A stretch of DNA of 64,000 nucleotides, taken from the NCBI GenBank assembly GCA_947492585.1, contig CANLND010000004.1:62001-126000 (forward strand), given 5' to 3'. A program made the translations under genes and the position numbers. Source of the stretch: an uncultured Paracoccaceae bacterium. Its GTDB lineage: Bacteria; Pseudomonadota; Alphaproteobacteria; Rhodobacterales; Rhodobacteraceae. The notes under the pieces were generated by a model that was not told the DNA's origin, did no database searches, and saw only the letters and a list, made by a program, of their open reading frames with translations. Below, piece by piece: positions 1 to 7,847 of the stretch. The number at the start of each line of letters is the position of its first letter. Position 1 is the first letter of the stretch.

Positions 1-2
1 AT

Positions 3-863
3 CTGGAATTCAATTCAGATGGGTTTCCGACATCTGGCGATATCGAAGCAATCGTATTCATGAATGTTCATGAACAAGTCCTGGTTGGGGCAATTGACCT
101 TGAAGGAGTGTCCGCAGCTGACTTCTACGCAGCATGGAGCAGCAACACTTTGAGCGACGATACCACCTTTCTCAACTCCATCTTTGATTCCGACGACCCA
201 AATGGCGACTTGATCACAGGTACTACTGGCGACGATGTGATCAACGGAACAACCGCAGATAACATGATCGAAGCGGGCACTGGAAACGACTCAGTTGACG
301 GCGGCGCGGGAAACGACACCATTTCTGGCGCCGGAGGTCGTGACCTTCTTCGTGGAGAGGAGGGCAACGACAAGCTCTTTGGCAACAGTGGCAGCGACAA
401 ATTGGTCGGTGGGACTGGCGGAGACGTGCTGAAGGGCGGTGGCGGGCGCGACAAGCTCTTTGGCAACAGTGGCAGCGACAAATTGGTCGGTGGAACTGGC
501 GGAGACATGCTGAAGGGCGGTAGCGGGCGCGACAAACTCTTGGGGGGAAGTGGTACAGATTACCTAAAAGGCGGCAGAGGTAACGATAAATTAGACGGAG
601 GTGCTGGCAACGACAGACTCGTCGGAAATGCTGGCGCAGATGACTTTATATTTTCATCTGGGTTGGACCTCGTGCAAGATTTCGGGAGCCGCGATCAAGT
701 GGACTTGCGAAAAGCCGATGGCATCGACGATTATGACGACCTCATCGCAAACCATATCCAGCAAGGCGGCGACGGAGTTATTATTGTAGATAACGACGGA
801 GACGAGATGACTTTGTACGGAATCGATATCGCCGATCTGGATCAAGGCGATTTCATTTTCTAA
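3..863 (+). CDS. RTX-type calcium-binding repeat protein, C-terminal part (truncated by window edge)
   Basis: The reading frame is open from the first complete codon at position 3, so the ATG at 60 is probably internal and the gene begins outside the window. The visible part reads as about 75 residues of non-repeat sequence, then GGxGxDxLxG-type nonapeptides from about 230 to 640, then an acidic C-terminal tail of about 75 residues ending in a short hydrophobic-aromatic stretch (DFIF). In this family the repeats bind calcium in a beta-roll outside the cell, and the C-terminal tail is the uncleaved signal for type I secretion. The ABC/HlyD pair at 38.9-42.0 kb is a candidate exporter, but it is 38 kb away and the link is inference. 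The upstream part that would tell the function (protease, lipase, adhesin) is not visible. Confidence 0.88.
   Translation: MEFNSDGFPTSGDIEAIVFMNVHEQVLVGAIDLEGVSAADFYAAWSSNTLSDDTTFLNSIFDSDDPNGDLITGTTGDDVINGTTADNMIEAGTGNDSVDGGAGNDTISGAGGRDLLRGEEGNDKLFGNSGSDKLVGGTGGDVLKGGGGRDKLFGNSGSDKLVGGTGGDMLKGGSGRDKLLGGSGTDYLKGGRGNDKLDGGAGNDRLVGNAGADDFIFSSGLDLVQDFGSRDQVDLRKADGIDDYDDLIANHIQQGGDGVIIVDNDGDEMTLYGIDIADLDQGDFIF
371..532 (+). repeat. 81-bp tandem duplication inside the RTX repeats
   Basis: Positions 371-451 and 452-532 are nearly identical at DNA level, differing at only about three bases (for example GGGACT/GGAACT and GACGTGC/GACATGC). The unit is 27 codons, exactly three RTX nonapeptides. A degenerate third copy begins at 533. 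Identity at silent positions points to a recent in-frame duplication. Confidence 0.9.
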
Positions 864-900
864 AGCAGCGTTCAGCCAGACCCATTCAAAACAACTTAGC

Positions 901-927
901 AAGCCTGCAACGAACAGTTGCGGGCTT
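901..927 (+). terminator. Hairpin after the RTX gene
   Basis: AAGCCTGCAAC and GTTGCGGGCTT form an 11-bp stem (one G-U pair) with a 5-base loop, 37 bases after the RTX stop codon. There is only a weak T-rich tail, so termination may be partly Rho-dependent. Confidence 0.6.
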
Positions 928-1592
928 CAACTTTCAGGTCGAAGCCTCGTTTTCTGCGCTTATATGGCAAAAAGGCATTCCAAAGGGCATACTAATGTAC
1001 GGGTAATCCCCCCATTTTTAATGGGGCTCAGCCGTAGAACTCACGCGGCTGTTTTTAGTTTCATAGCGGGTGTCATTCCACCGATGCCCATGTTGTTGGT
1101 GATCAAGGAAAACGCAAAATGTGAGGGACGAATGATCCCCCCAAAAGGAAACACCCCCCTTTGATCACGACCGGGGATGCGAAACTACAAAACTACAGAG
1201 ACTTACAAGGTGGGGTCTGTGACCAGGACGGACCTCCGCTACCACCAAATTCACCAGAAATCTTCATAACAGTTAAGGCCATCGGCCTCCCTCGTCGCGT
1301 ACTACCCCTGCATCGCTGCGAATGCCAAAATTTTAGGCTCCAACTGCTGTTAAAGTTCTGATCTCTCTGAAACGTAAACACCTCCGCGCCACGCAATCCG
1401 CTCCCTTTTACGCTCAGCGATACCGTAAACGGCGGCACCGGAGCCCAGAGATGGTGCATCAGGCACGCAGCCAACGGAAATAGCGTAACAAATTGCCCGC
1501 TTCGCCTCCGTCAAACCCCTTATTTTTCTGAACCTGCGCGATTTCATCCAGCAACATCGCTCCTAATCGTCGCTTTTGACGATTCCTCAGAA
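928..1592. other. Gene-poor region, possible decayed mobile DNA
   Basis: No open frame here has a good ribosome site, a recognisable motif, or the codon use of the neighbours. Two C-rich, loosely similar blocks occur: ACGGGTAATCCCCCC near 999-1013 and GGACGAATGATCCCCCC near 1125-1141. They could be worn ends of an insertion element, but I see no transposase remnant. The short frames on both strands end after 60-95 codons. Confidence 0.4.
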
Positions 1593-1625
1593 CTGGCCCT
1601 AATGCGCGCACAAAGCTGGCCCTAT
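1593..1625 (+). promoter_or_regulatory. Probable TauR binding site upstream of tpa
   Basis: Two direct repeats, CTGGCCCTAA (1593-1602) and CTGGCCCTAT (1616-1625), start 23 bp apart, about two helical turns. From memory, TauR of Rhodobacter capsulatus recognises direct repeats close to CTGGACyTAA. The same arrangement with the same 23-bp spacing recurs upstream of xsc, which strongly supports a shared operator. Confidence 0.75.
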
Positions 1626-1646
1626 CCTTAGATCTATTAATGCGTT

Positions 1647-1676
1647 TTGACAGTTTTATGAAGCGGTACGGCGTAG
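1647..1676 (+). promoter_or_regulatory. Candidate tpa promoter
   Basis: A perfect TTGACA lies at 1647-1652, about 21 bp downstream of the second TauR repeat. The sequence one spacer further (around 1669-1676) is a poor -10, as expected for a promoter that needs an activator. It would give a leader of about 40 bases before the ATG at 1721. Confidence 0.35.
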
Positions 1677-1720
1677 GCACGTCGGTAGCCCAAAGAATCT
1701 CTCTCGCGAAAGGACCTGTC

Positions 1721-3118
1721 ATGCAAGGCGCGTTCACAGAAAACGATCTCACCCACGTCGTCGAGGCCGATAAGGCCCACATGTGGCACCACCTGTTCCA
1801 GCACAAAGCGCTGGAAACCTCTGATCCCCGCATTATCGTTGAGGGCAAGGGGATGCGCGTTTGGGACCAAAACGGCAAGGAATACCTTGACGCTGTGTCC
1901 GGCGGCGTTTGGACCGTCAACGTTGGCTATGGCCGCGAAAGCATCGCCGAAGCCGTGCGCGATCAGCTGGTCAAGCTGTGCTACTTTGCCAACACTGCAG
2001 GCTCGATCCCCGGCGCGCTGTTTTCCGAGAAACTGATCTCGAAAATGCCCGGCATGAGCCGCGTTTATCACACCAACTCTGGCTCTGAAGCCAACGAGAA
2101 GGTGTTCAAGATGGTGCGCCAGATCTCGCACAAAAAATACGACGGCAAAAAGCACAAGATCCTGTTCCGCGACCGTGACTACCACGGCTCCACTCTGGCG
2201 GCGATGTCGGCCACCGGCCAAGAACAGCGTATCGCACAGTTCGGCCCCTTTGCGCCCGGCTTTGTCAAAGTTCCCCACTGCATGGAATACCGTAAGGACG
2301 AGCTGGGTCTGGGTCACCTGTCCGGCCGCGACTTTGGCATTGCTGCGGCGAACCAGATCGAAGAAGTCATCCTGCGCGAAGGTCCGGAAACTGTTGGACT
2401 GTTGTGCCTCGAGCCCATCACTGCGGGCGGTGGCGTGATCGAAGCTCCCGAAGGTTACTGGGAGCGCGTTCAGGAAATCTGCAAGCAATACAACATCCTG
2501 CTGCACATCGACGAAGTCGTCTGCGGTCTGGGCCGCACCGGCAAATGGTTTGGCTATCAGCACTTCGGCATCAAGCCTGACTTTGTGACCATGGCCAAAG
2601 GTGTGGCTTCGGGTTACGCGGCGATTGCCTGCGCTGTGACCACCGAAGAAATCTTTAACATGTTCAAAGAAGATCCGTCGGATCCGCTGAGCTACTTCCG
2701 CGACATCTCCACCTTTGGCGGCTGCACAGCTGGTCCTGCGGCCGCGCTGGAAAACATCCGCATCATCGAAGACGAAGAGCTGCTGAACAACACGCTGGCT
2801 ATGGGCGAGCGCATGAACGCGAACTTCACAGCGTTGATGGACAAGCATGCCGTCATCGGCGACGTACGCGGCAAAGGCCTGTTCCAAGGCGTTGAACTGG
2901 TCAAAGACCGCGAAACCCGCGAACCTGCGGATGAAGCCGACGCGCAAAAGGTTGTCGCGGAATGTGGCGCCATGGGCGTGATCATCGGTGTCACCAACCG
3001 GTCCATCCCAGGCTATAACAACACCCTGTGCTTCAGCCCCGCGCTGATTTCGAACGAAGCAGACATCGATCTGATTTGTGAGACCGTCGACAAAGCCCTG
3101 ACCAAAGTGTTTGGCTAA
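1721..3118 (+). CDS. tpa: Taurine:pyruvate aminotransferase
   Basis: Class III PLP-dependent aminotransferase of 465 residues. It transfers the amino group of taurine to pyruvate, giving sulfoacetaldehyde and alanine in the cytoplasm, the entry step of taurine dissimilation. The ATG at 1721 is chosen because AAAGGA lies just upstream and the protein then starts MQGAFTENDL at the family's usual length; a longer frame from 1640 would include the promoter. The PLP lysine is in VTMAKGVASGY (about Lys293), and the HIDEVVCGLGRTG block carries the cofactor-binding Asp. The identification rests on the neighbouring tauR, xsc and pta as much as on the protein itself, since class III aminotransferases are similar to one another. 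Confidence 0.93.
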   Translation: MQGAFTENDLTHVVEADKAHMWHHLFQHKALETSDPRIIVEGKGMRVWDQNGKEYLDAVSGGVWTVNVGYGRESIAEAVRDQLVKLCYFANTAGSIPGALFSEKLISKMPGMSRVYHTNSGSEANEKVFKMVRQISHKKYDGKKHKILFRDRDYHGSTLAAMSATGQEQRIAQFGPFAPGFVKVPHCMEYRKDELGLGHLSGRDFGIAAANQIEEVILREGPETVGLLCLEPITAGGGVIEAPEGYWERVQEICKQYNILLHIDEVVCGLGRTGKWFGYQHFGIKPDFVTMAKGVASGYAAIACAVTTEEIFNMFKEDPSDPLSYFRDISTFGGCTAGPAAALENIRIIEDEELLNNTLAMGERMNANFTALMDKHAVIGDVRGKGLFQGVELVKDRETREPADEADAQKVVAECGAMGVIIGVTNRSIPGYNNTLCFSPALISNEADIDLICETVDKALTKVFG

Positions 3119-3147
3119 GCCTCGCGCTCACCTACATCACAACATCA

Positions 3148-3176
3148 AAGCGCCCTGCACTGCGGGGCGCTTTTTT
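3148..3176 (+). terminator. Rho-independent terminator after tpa
   Basis: AAGCGCCC and GGGGCGCTT pair around a TGCACTGC loop and are followed by six T. It separates tpa transcription from tauR. Confidence 0.85.
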
Positions 3177-3302
3177 GATTCTATCGTAGGGGAGCACGCA
3201 CATGGGGGCGCAACGGGGCACCCGAAGACCGGCCACATCCCATGGACAAATTTGGAGCGCGAAAAAATAAATATAAAATCAGACCTCAAAACGTAATATT
3301 AT

Positions 3303-3334
3303 GTAAGTCCAGATTGCACTGGGGTTATGTCCAA
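3303..3334 (-). promoter_or_regulatory. Possible TauR site at the tauR start (reverse orientation)
   Basis: On the minus strand TTGGACATAA (3325-3334) and CTGGACTTAC (3303-3312) match the TauR-like repeat, 22 bp apart instead of 23. The pair lies just before the likely tauR start codons at 3338/3350, a position fit for autorepression. Confidence 0.5.
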
Positions 3335-3337
3335 ACT

Positions 3338-4816
3338 ATGGTGCAATCTATGGTAATATCCGTCGAAACCTTCTTTTTGAATTCTGACGCACAGGGCACC
3401 CTGCAAGCGCAAATCCAGGAAATGATTGCCGAAGGCATTCTGTCTGGCCGCTTTCGCATTGGTGAAAAACTGCCGTCGTCTCGCAAACTCGCCACGCATC
3501 TTGGCATCAGTCGCATCACGGTGACCCTGGCCTATACCGAACTCTTGGCCAGTGATTATCTGTCGTCCAAAGGGCGATCTGGCTATTTCGTCTCGGCCAA
3601 TGCCCCGGTGCCGCCAACCTATGCACCGCAGCAAAAATCCGATGATTCTGTCGACTGGTCACGCGCCCTTGCACGTACATTCACCGGCGGTGATACCCCG
3701 CGCAAACCACAAGACTGGCGCGACTACAAATATCCGTTCATCTACGGGCAGGCGGATGCCTCGCTGTTTGATCACGCAAACTGGCGTCTTTGCGCTTTGC
3801 GCGCCTTAGGACACAAAGATTTCTCGGCCCTGGCCAATGATCAATATGACAACGACGACCCCCTGCTGGTCGAATACATCGCACGCCATTCCCTGCCACG
3901 TCGGGGCGTGATCGCGCGTCCCGAAGAGATCCTGATCACTCTTGGCGCCCAGAATGCGCTGTGGCTCACCACTCAGATTCTACTGAATCGCGGTCGCAAA
4001 GCCGTGCTGGAAGATCCGGCCTATTACACCCTGCGCGACCAATTGGTGAACACCCGCTGCCAGTTCGAAGGCATCCCCGTCGACAAAGATGGCCTGCCTC
4101 CCGAAGCGATTTCCGACGACGCCGATGTCATCTTTACCTCGCCCAGCCATCAAAGCCCAACAACCGCCAATATGCCGATGGAGCGGCGCAAGGCTCTGCT
4201 GGCGCGCGCCCGCGAAATCAACGCGGTGATCGTCGAAGATGACTACGAATTTGAAATGTCCTTTCTGGACGCGCCCTCCCCCGCGCTGAAATCGCTCGAT
4301 CAAGAAGGCCGGGTGATCTACGTCGGCAGCTTCTCAAAATCGCTTTTTCCGGGGCTGCGCCTTGGCTATCTTGTTGGGTCCGAATCTTTTATCCGGCAGG
4401 CCCGTGCGTTGCGCGCAAGCGTGCTGCGCCATCCTCCCGGCCACATGCAGCGCACGGTCGCCTATTTTCTGTCGCTGGGCCACTACGACACACAGATTCG
4501 CCGCACCGCCAAAACATTGCACGGTAGACGGTTGGTCATCGAGGATGCGATCGCCCATCACGGGTTAAAAATTTCAGGCGCAGGCCAATTTGGCGGATCT
4601 TCGCTGTGGATGGAGGCTCCCGAGGGCACCGACATGGACGTGGTCTCACAAAATTTACGCAGCCAAAGCGTATTTCTCGAACCCGGCGCCCCCTTCTTTT
4701 CGCCCGCGACACGCAAACAAAACCACTATCGCCTCGGCTATACCTCTATTCCCCGTAGTAAAATTGACGCCGGCGTAGAACTGATTGCAAAAGCGATCTC
4801 CAAATGCAATAAATGA
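3338..4816 (+). CDS. tauR: MocR-type (GntR/aminotransferase) regulator of taurine genes
   Basis: Residues of about 1-75 form a GntR winged helix (LPSSRKLATHLGISRITV is the recognition region), followed by a linker and a fold-type I aminotransferase-like domain with EDDYEFEM and the PLP lysine motif GSFSKSLFPGLRLGY. MocR proteins bind PLP and use the aminotransferase domain as an effector sensor. TauR in Rhodobacter capsulatus activates tpa with taurine. ATG 3338 is chosen (492 aa); 3350 is an equally good start and neither has a clear Shine-Dalgarno. A longer frame from 3242 would run through the operator. It lies between tpa and xsc, its likely targets, with repeat pairs in front of each. 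Confidence 0.9.
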   Translation: MVQSMVISVETFFLNSDAQGTLQAQIQEMIAEGILSGRFRIGEKLPSSRKLATHLGISRITVTLAYTELLASDYLSSKGRSGYFVSANAPVPPTYAPQQKSDDSVDWSRALARTFTGGDTPRKPQDWRDYKYPFIYGQADASLFDHANWRLCALRALGHKDFSALANDQYDNDDPLLVEYIARHSLPRRGVIARPEEILITLGAQNALWLTTQILLNRGRKAVLEDPAYYTLRDQLVNTRCQFEGIPVDKDGLPPEAISDDADVIFTSPSHQSPTTANMPMERRKALLARAREINAVIVEDDYEFEMSFLDAPSPALKSLDQEGRVIYVGSFSKSLFPGLRLGYLVGSESFIRQARALRASVLRHPPGHMQRTVAYFLSLGHYDTQIRRTAKTLHGRRLVIEDAIAHHGLKISGAGQFGGSSLWMEAPEGTDMDVVSQNLRSQSVFLEPGAPFFSPATRKQNHYRLGYTSIPRSKIDAGVELIAKAISKCNK

Positions 4817-4833
4817 GACGATACGTCTCATTT
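4811..4833 (+). terminator. Hairpin overlapping the tauR stop codon
   Basis: AAATGAGACG and CGTCTCATTT form a perfect 10-bp inverted repeat around ATA; the TGA stop lies inside it. The T-rich right arm suits a terminator, though a small operator is also possible. Confidence 0.65.
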
Positions 4834-4854
4834 ATCTGTGAAAATCCAAAAAAT

Positions 4855-4887
4855 CTGGACCTATCTCGCCAAGGTAATTGGCCCTAA
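4855..4887 (+). promoter_or_regulatory. Probable TauR binding site upstream of xsc
   Basis: CTGGACCTAT (4855-4864) and TTGGCCCTAA (4878-4887) are direct repeats 23 bp apart, the same layout as before tpa. Two further TTGGCC half-motifs sit at 4925 and 4935. The site is 83-115 bp upstream of the xsc ATG. Confidence 0.75.
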
Positions 4888-4969
4888 CGAGGGACGCCAC
4901 CAAGGCCTAAACGGAACCAGTCAATTGGCCAATCTTGGCCCAAATATCGCTTTCTAGGGAGCCGCCACC

Positions 4970-6739
4970 ATGAAAATGACAACGGAAGAAGCCTTCGTCA
5001 AAGTGCTTCAGATGCACGGCATCGACAATGCATTTGGCATTATCGGTTCTGCCATGATGCCTATCTCGGACCTGTTCCCGGCCGCTGGCATCAAATTCTT
5101 TGACTGTGCGCACGAATGCAACGCCGGCATGATGGCCGACGGTTACACCCGCGCCACCGGCAAAATGTCGATGATGGTTGCACAAAACGGTCCCGGCATC
5201 ACCTCGTTGGTGACACCGATCAAAACCGCATATTGGAACCACACACCGCTGTTGATCGTGACGCCACAGGCTGCGAACAAAACCATCGGCCAAGGTGGCT
5301 TCCAAGAAGTTGAGCAAATGGCTCTGCTGGAAGACATGGTTGCTTACCAAGAAGAAGTTCGCGACCCCTCTCGTATGGCCGAAACGCTGAACCGCGTTAT
5401 CCTGCAAGCCAAGCGCGCGTCGGCGCCTGCCCAGATCAACATCCCGCGTGATTTCTGGACACAGGTCATCGACATCGAGCTGCCCGCGATCGTTGAATTC
5501 GAACGTCCCCAAGGTGGCGACGAAGCGGTTGCCAAAGCGGCTGAACTGCTGTCCTCGGCAAAATTCCCTGTTATCCTGAACGGCGCTGGCGTTGTTCTGG
5601 GCGGCGCGATCGGCGATTCTGCTGAACTGGCTGAGCGTCTGACCGCACCTGTTTGTGTTGGCTACCAGCACAACGACGCGTTCCCCGGCTCGCACCCGCT
5701 GTTTGCTGGTCCTCTGGGCTACAACGGCTCCAAAGCAGGCATGGAACTGATCGCCAAAGCAGACGTTGTTCTGGCTCTGGGCACCCGTCTGAACCCATTC
5801 TCGACTCTGCCCGGTTACGGCATCGACTACTGGCCCCGCGACGCGAAGATCATTCAGGTTGACATCAACCCTGATCGCATCGGTCTGACCAAGCCAGTAA
5901 CCGTTGGTATCGTTGGCGACGCCAAAAAAGTTGCCCAAGGCATCTTGGCCCGTCTGTCCGACACTGCCGGTGACGAAGGTCGCGAAGCACGTAAAAACAC
6001 CATCGCCGACGCGAAATCCACCTGGGCTCAGACTCTGACCTCGATGGACCACGAAGACGACGATCCGGGCACCACCTGGAACGAGCGCGCACGTGACCGT
6101 GAGCCTGGCAAAATGTCGCCTCGTATGGCTTGGCGCGCAATCCAAGCGGCCCTGCCCAAAGAAGCGATCATTTCTTCGGACATCGGCAACAACTGCGCCA
6201 TCGGTAACGCCTATCCTTCGTTCGAAGACGGCCGCAAATACCTGGCACCAGGCCTGTTCGGCCCCTGTGGTTACGGTTTCCCTGCGATCTGTGGTGCAAA
6301 AGTTGGCTGCCCAGACACTCCAGTAGTTGGCTTTGCTGGCGACGGCGCGTTCGGCATCTCGATGAACGAAATGGTTTCGGTAAACCGTGACGATTGGCCT
6401 CCAATCACCATGGTTATCTTCCGCAACTACCAGTGGGGTGCTGAAAAGCGGAACACCACTCTGTGGTTCAAAGACAACTTTGTTGGCACCGAGCTGTCCA
6501 CCGAAGTGTCTTATGCCGGTATCGCAAAAGCCTGTGGCGTTCACGGCGTTGCCGTCACCACCATGGACGAGCTGACCGACGAGCTGAACAAAGCGGTTAA
6601 GCGTCAGATGGAAGATAAAGAAACAACCTTTATCGAAATCCTGCTGAACCAAGAGCTTGGTGAACCCTTCCGTCGCGACGCGATGAAACCACCAGTGCAA
6701 GTTGCGGGCATCAACCGCGACGACATGCGCAGCCAATAA
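4970..6739 (+). CDS. xsc: Sulfoacetaldehyde acetyltransferase
   Basis: Thiamin diphosphate enzyme of 589 residues, the normal size. It converts sulfoacetaldehyde and phosphate to acetyl phosphate and sulfite in the cytoplasm. The N-terminal PYR domain has the activating Glu region and the GPGITSLVTPI block; the C-terminal PP domain has GDGAFGISMNE followed by NYQWG, the ThDP/Mg site (GDG at about residue 458). The ATG follows GGGAGCC. The gene starts a probable operon with pta, the YeiH-type carrier and soeABC: the gaps are 27, 73 and 24 bp. The TauR-type repeats in front indicate induction by taurine. Family members are hard to confuse with acetolactate synthase here because pta and tpa flank it. 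Confidence 0.96.
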   Translation: MKMTTEEAFVKVLQMHGIDNAFGIIGSAMMPISDLFPAAGIKFFDCAHECNAGMMADGYTRATGKMSMMVAQNGPGITSLVTPIKTAYWNHTPLLIVTPQAANKTIGQGGFQEVEQMALLEDMVAYQEEVRDPSRMAETLNRVILQAKRASAPAQINIPRDFWTQVIDIELPAIVEFERPQGGDEAVAKAAELLSSAKFPVILNGAGVVLGGAIGDSAELAERLTAPVCVGYQHNDAFPGSHPLFAGPLGYNGSKAGMELIAKADVVLALGTRLNPFSTLPGYGIDYWPRDAKIIQVDINPDRIGLTKPVTVGIVGDAKKVAQGILARLSDTAGDEGREARKNTIADAKSTWAQTLTSMDHEDDDPGTTWNERARDREPGKMSPRMAWRAIQAALPKEAIISSDIGNNCAIGNAYPSFEDGRKYLAPGLFGPCGYGFPAICGAKVGCPDTPVVGFAGDGAFGISMNEMVSVNRDDWPPITMVIFRNYQWGAEKRNTTLWFKDNFVGTELSTEVSYAGIAKACGVHGVAVTTMDELTDELNKAVKRQMEDKETTFIEILLNQELGEPFRRDAMKPPVQVAGINRDDMRSQ

Positions 6740-6766
6740 TAATCGATCCTGGGGAGGACGGAACAA

Positions 6767-7774
6767 ATGACTTTATCGCCACAAGAGGTGCTGAAAGCAT
6801 CCGCTCCGTCCACCCAACCGATTGTTTCTTTATGTGAAGGCAGTGATCCCCGCGTTGTCGCGGGGGCGCTGGCCGCTCAACAGGCCGGATTGGCCAACGT
6901 TATTCTAGTCGGAGACGCTCAGGCGATCCGTGACGAGCTTGCAAAACAAGGCGCATCCGAAAGCGATGGCGTAGCGGTCCATGACCCGCTGACCTCGGAT
7001 CTGACACCTGCCTTTGCGGCTGAATACCACGCCCTGCGCAAACATAAGGGTGTGGATGAAGAAAAGGCTCTGAAGGCCGTTCAAGCCCCCGTTGTGTATG
7101 CCGCTATGCTGGTCCGTCTGGGCCATGCCACCGGCACAGTGGGCGGCGCTGTACTGACCACCGGCGACATTGTCCGCTCCGCCATTCAAGTCATCGGCAT
7201 GGCGCCTGATGCTGCAATGGTGTCGAGCTTTTTCCTGATGTACCCGCCTGCCGACGCCCCCGAGAACGCGCGCGCGATGTTGTATTCTGATTGTGGTCTT
7301 GTAATTGATCCCAGCCCCAAAGAGCTGTGCGAGATCGCCAAAGCCTCAGCCAAATCCTGCAAGGCCTTGCTGCAAACTGATCCCAAAATTGCATTCCTGT
7401 CCTTTTCAACCATGGGCAGCGCCCGCCACGCGGCCGTGACCAAAGTGACCGACGGTTTGGCCCTGTTCAAAGACGCCGCGCCCGAAATCGAAGCCGACGG
7501 CGAACTGCAATTTGACGCCGCCTTTCTTCCATCGGTCGGCGAACGCAAAGCCCCGGAATCCTCCGTGGCCGGTAAGGCCAATGTGATGATTTTCCCCAAT
7601 CTTGACGCGGGCAATATCAGCTACAAAATCACCCAGCGCATTGGCGGCTATGCTGCCATTGGTCCGGTGATGCAAGGTTTGGCCAAGCCCGCAAACGATC
7701 TGTCGCGCGGATGCAGCGCCGACGACGTGACACAAATGATTGCCGTCACAGTCCTGCAAGCGCAAAACACCTAA
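6767..7774 (+). CDS. pta: Phosphate acetyltransferase
   Basis: A 335-residue short-form phosphotransacetylase (PTA/PTB fold) that turns the acetyl phosphate made by Xsc into acetyl-CoA and phosphate. Conserved blocks include TGDIVRSAIQVIG, SFFLMYP, FLSFSTMGSARH and the C-terminal SYKITQRIGG followed by GPVMQGLAKP. A GGGGAGG ribosome site precedes the ATG 27 bp after xsc. The short form without the DRTGG regulatory domain is the type found beside xsc in marine alphaproteobacteria. Confidence 0.95.
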   Translation: MTLSPQEVLKASAPSTQPIVSLCEGSDPRVVAGALAAQQAGLANVILVGDAQAIRDELAKQGASESDGVAVHDPLTSDLTPAFAAEYHALRKHKGVDEEKALKAVQAPVVYAAMLVRLGHATGTVGGAVLTTGDIVRSAIQVIGMAPDAAMVSSFFLMYPPADAPENARAMLYSDCGLVIDPSPKELCEIAKASAKSCKALLQTDPKIAFLSFSTMGSARHAAVTKVTDGLALFKDAAPEIEADGELQFDAAFLPSVGERKAPESSVAGKANVMIFPNLDAGNISYKITQRIGGYAAIGPVMQGLAKPANDLSRGCSADDVTQMIAVTVLQAQNT

Positions 7775-7847
7775 ACTAAACTCCTCCTCCCCCTTGACCG
7801 CAGGAACAGTCTCCCCTCTGATCCTGTGAAGCCAGAAGAATGTTCCA

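Noticed and set aside
300-640. Possible CRISPR-like array
   Set aside because: The regularity comes from 27-base (nonapeptide) RTX coding repeats, with no unique spacers.
964-1361. Two short plus-strand frames of 66 codons
   Set aside because: No ribosome site, low-complexity or unlikely composition, and no recognisable protein; treated as non-coding gap.
1637-2947. Long open frame antisense to tpa (436 codons)
   Set aside because: It exactly mirrors a conserved enzyme, has no ribosome site, and results from the strong GC preference at third positions. The same holds for the antisense frames at 4907-6766 (xsc) and 56288-57991 (ilvD).
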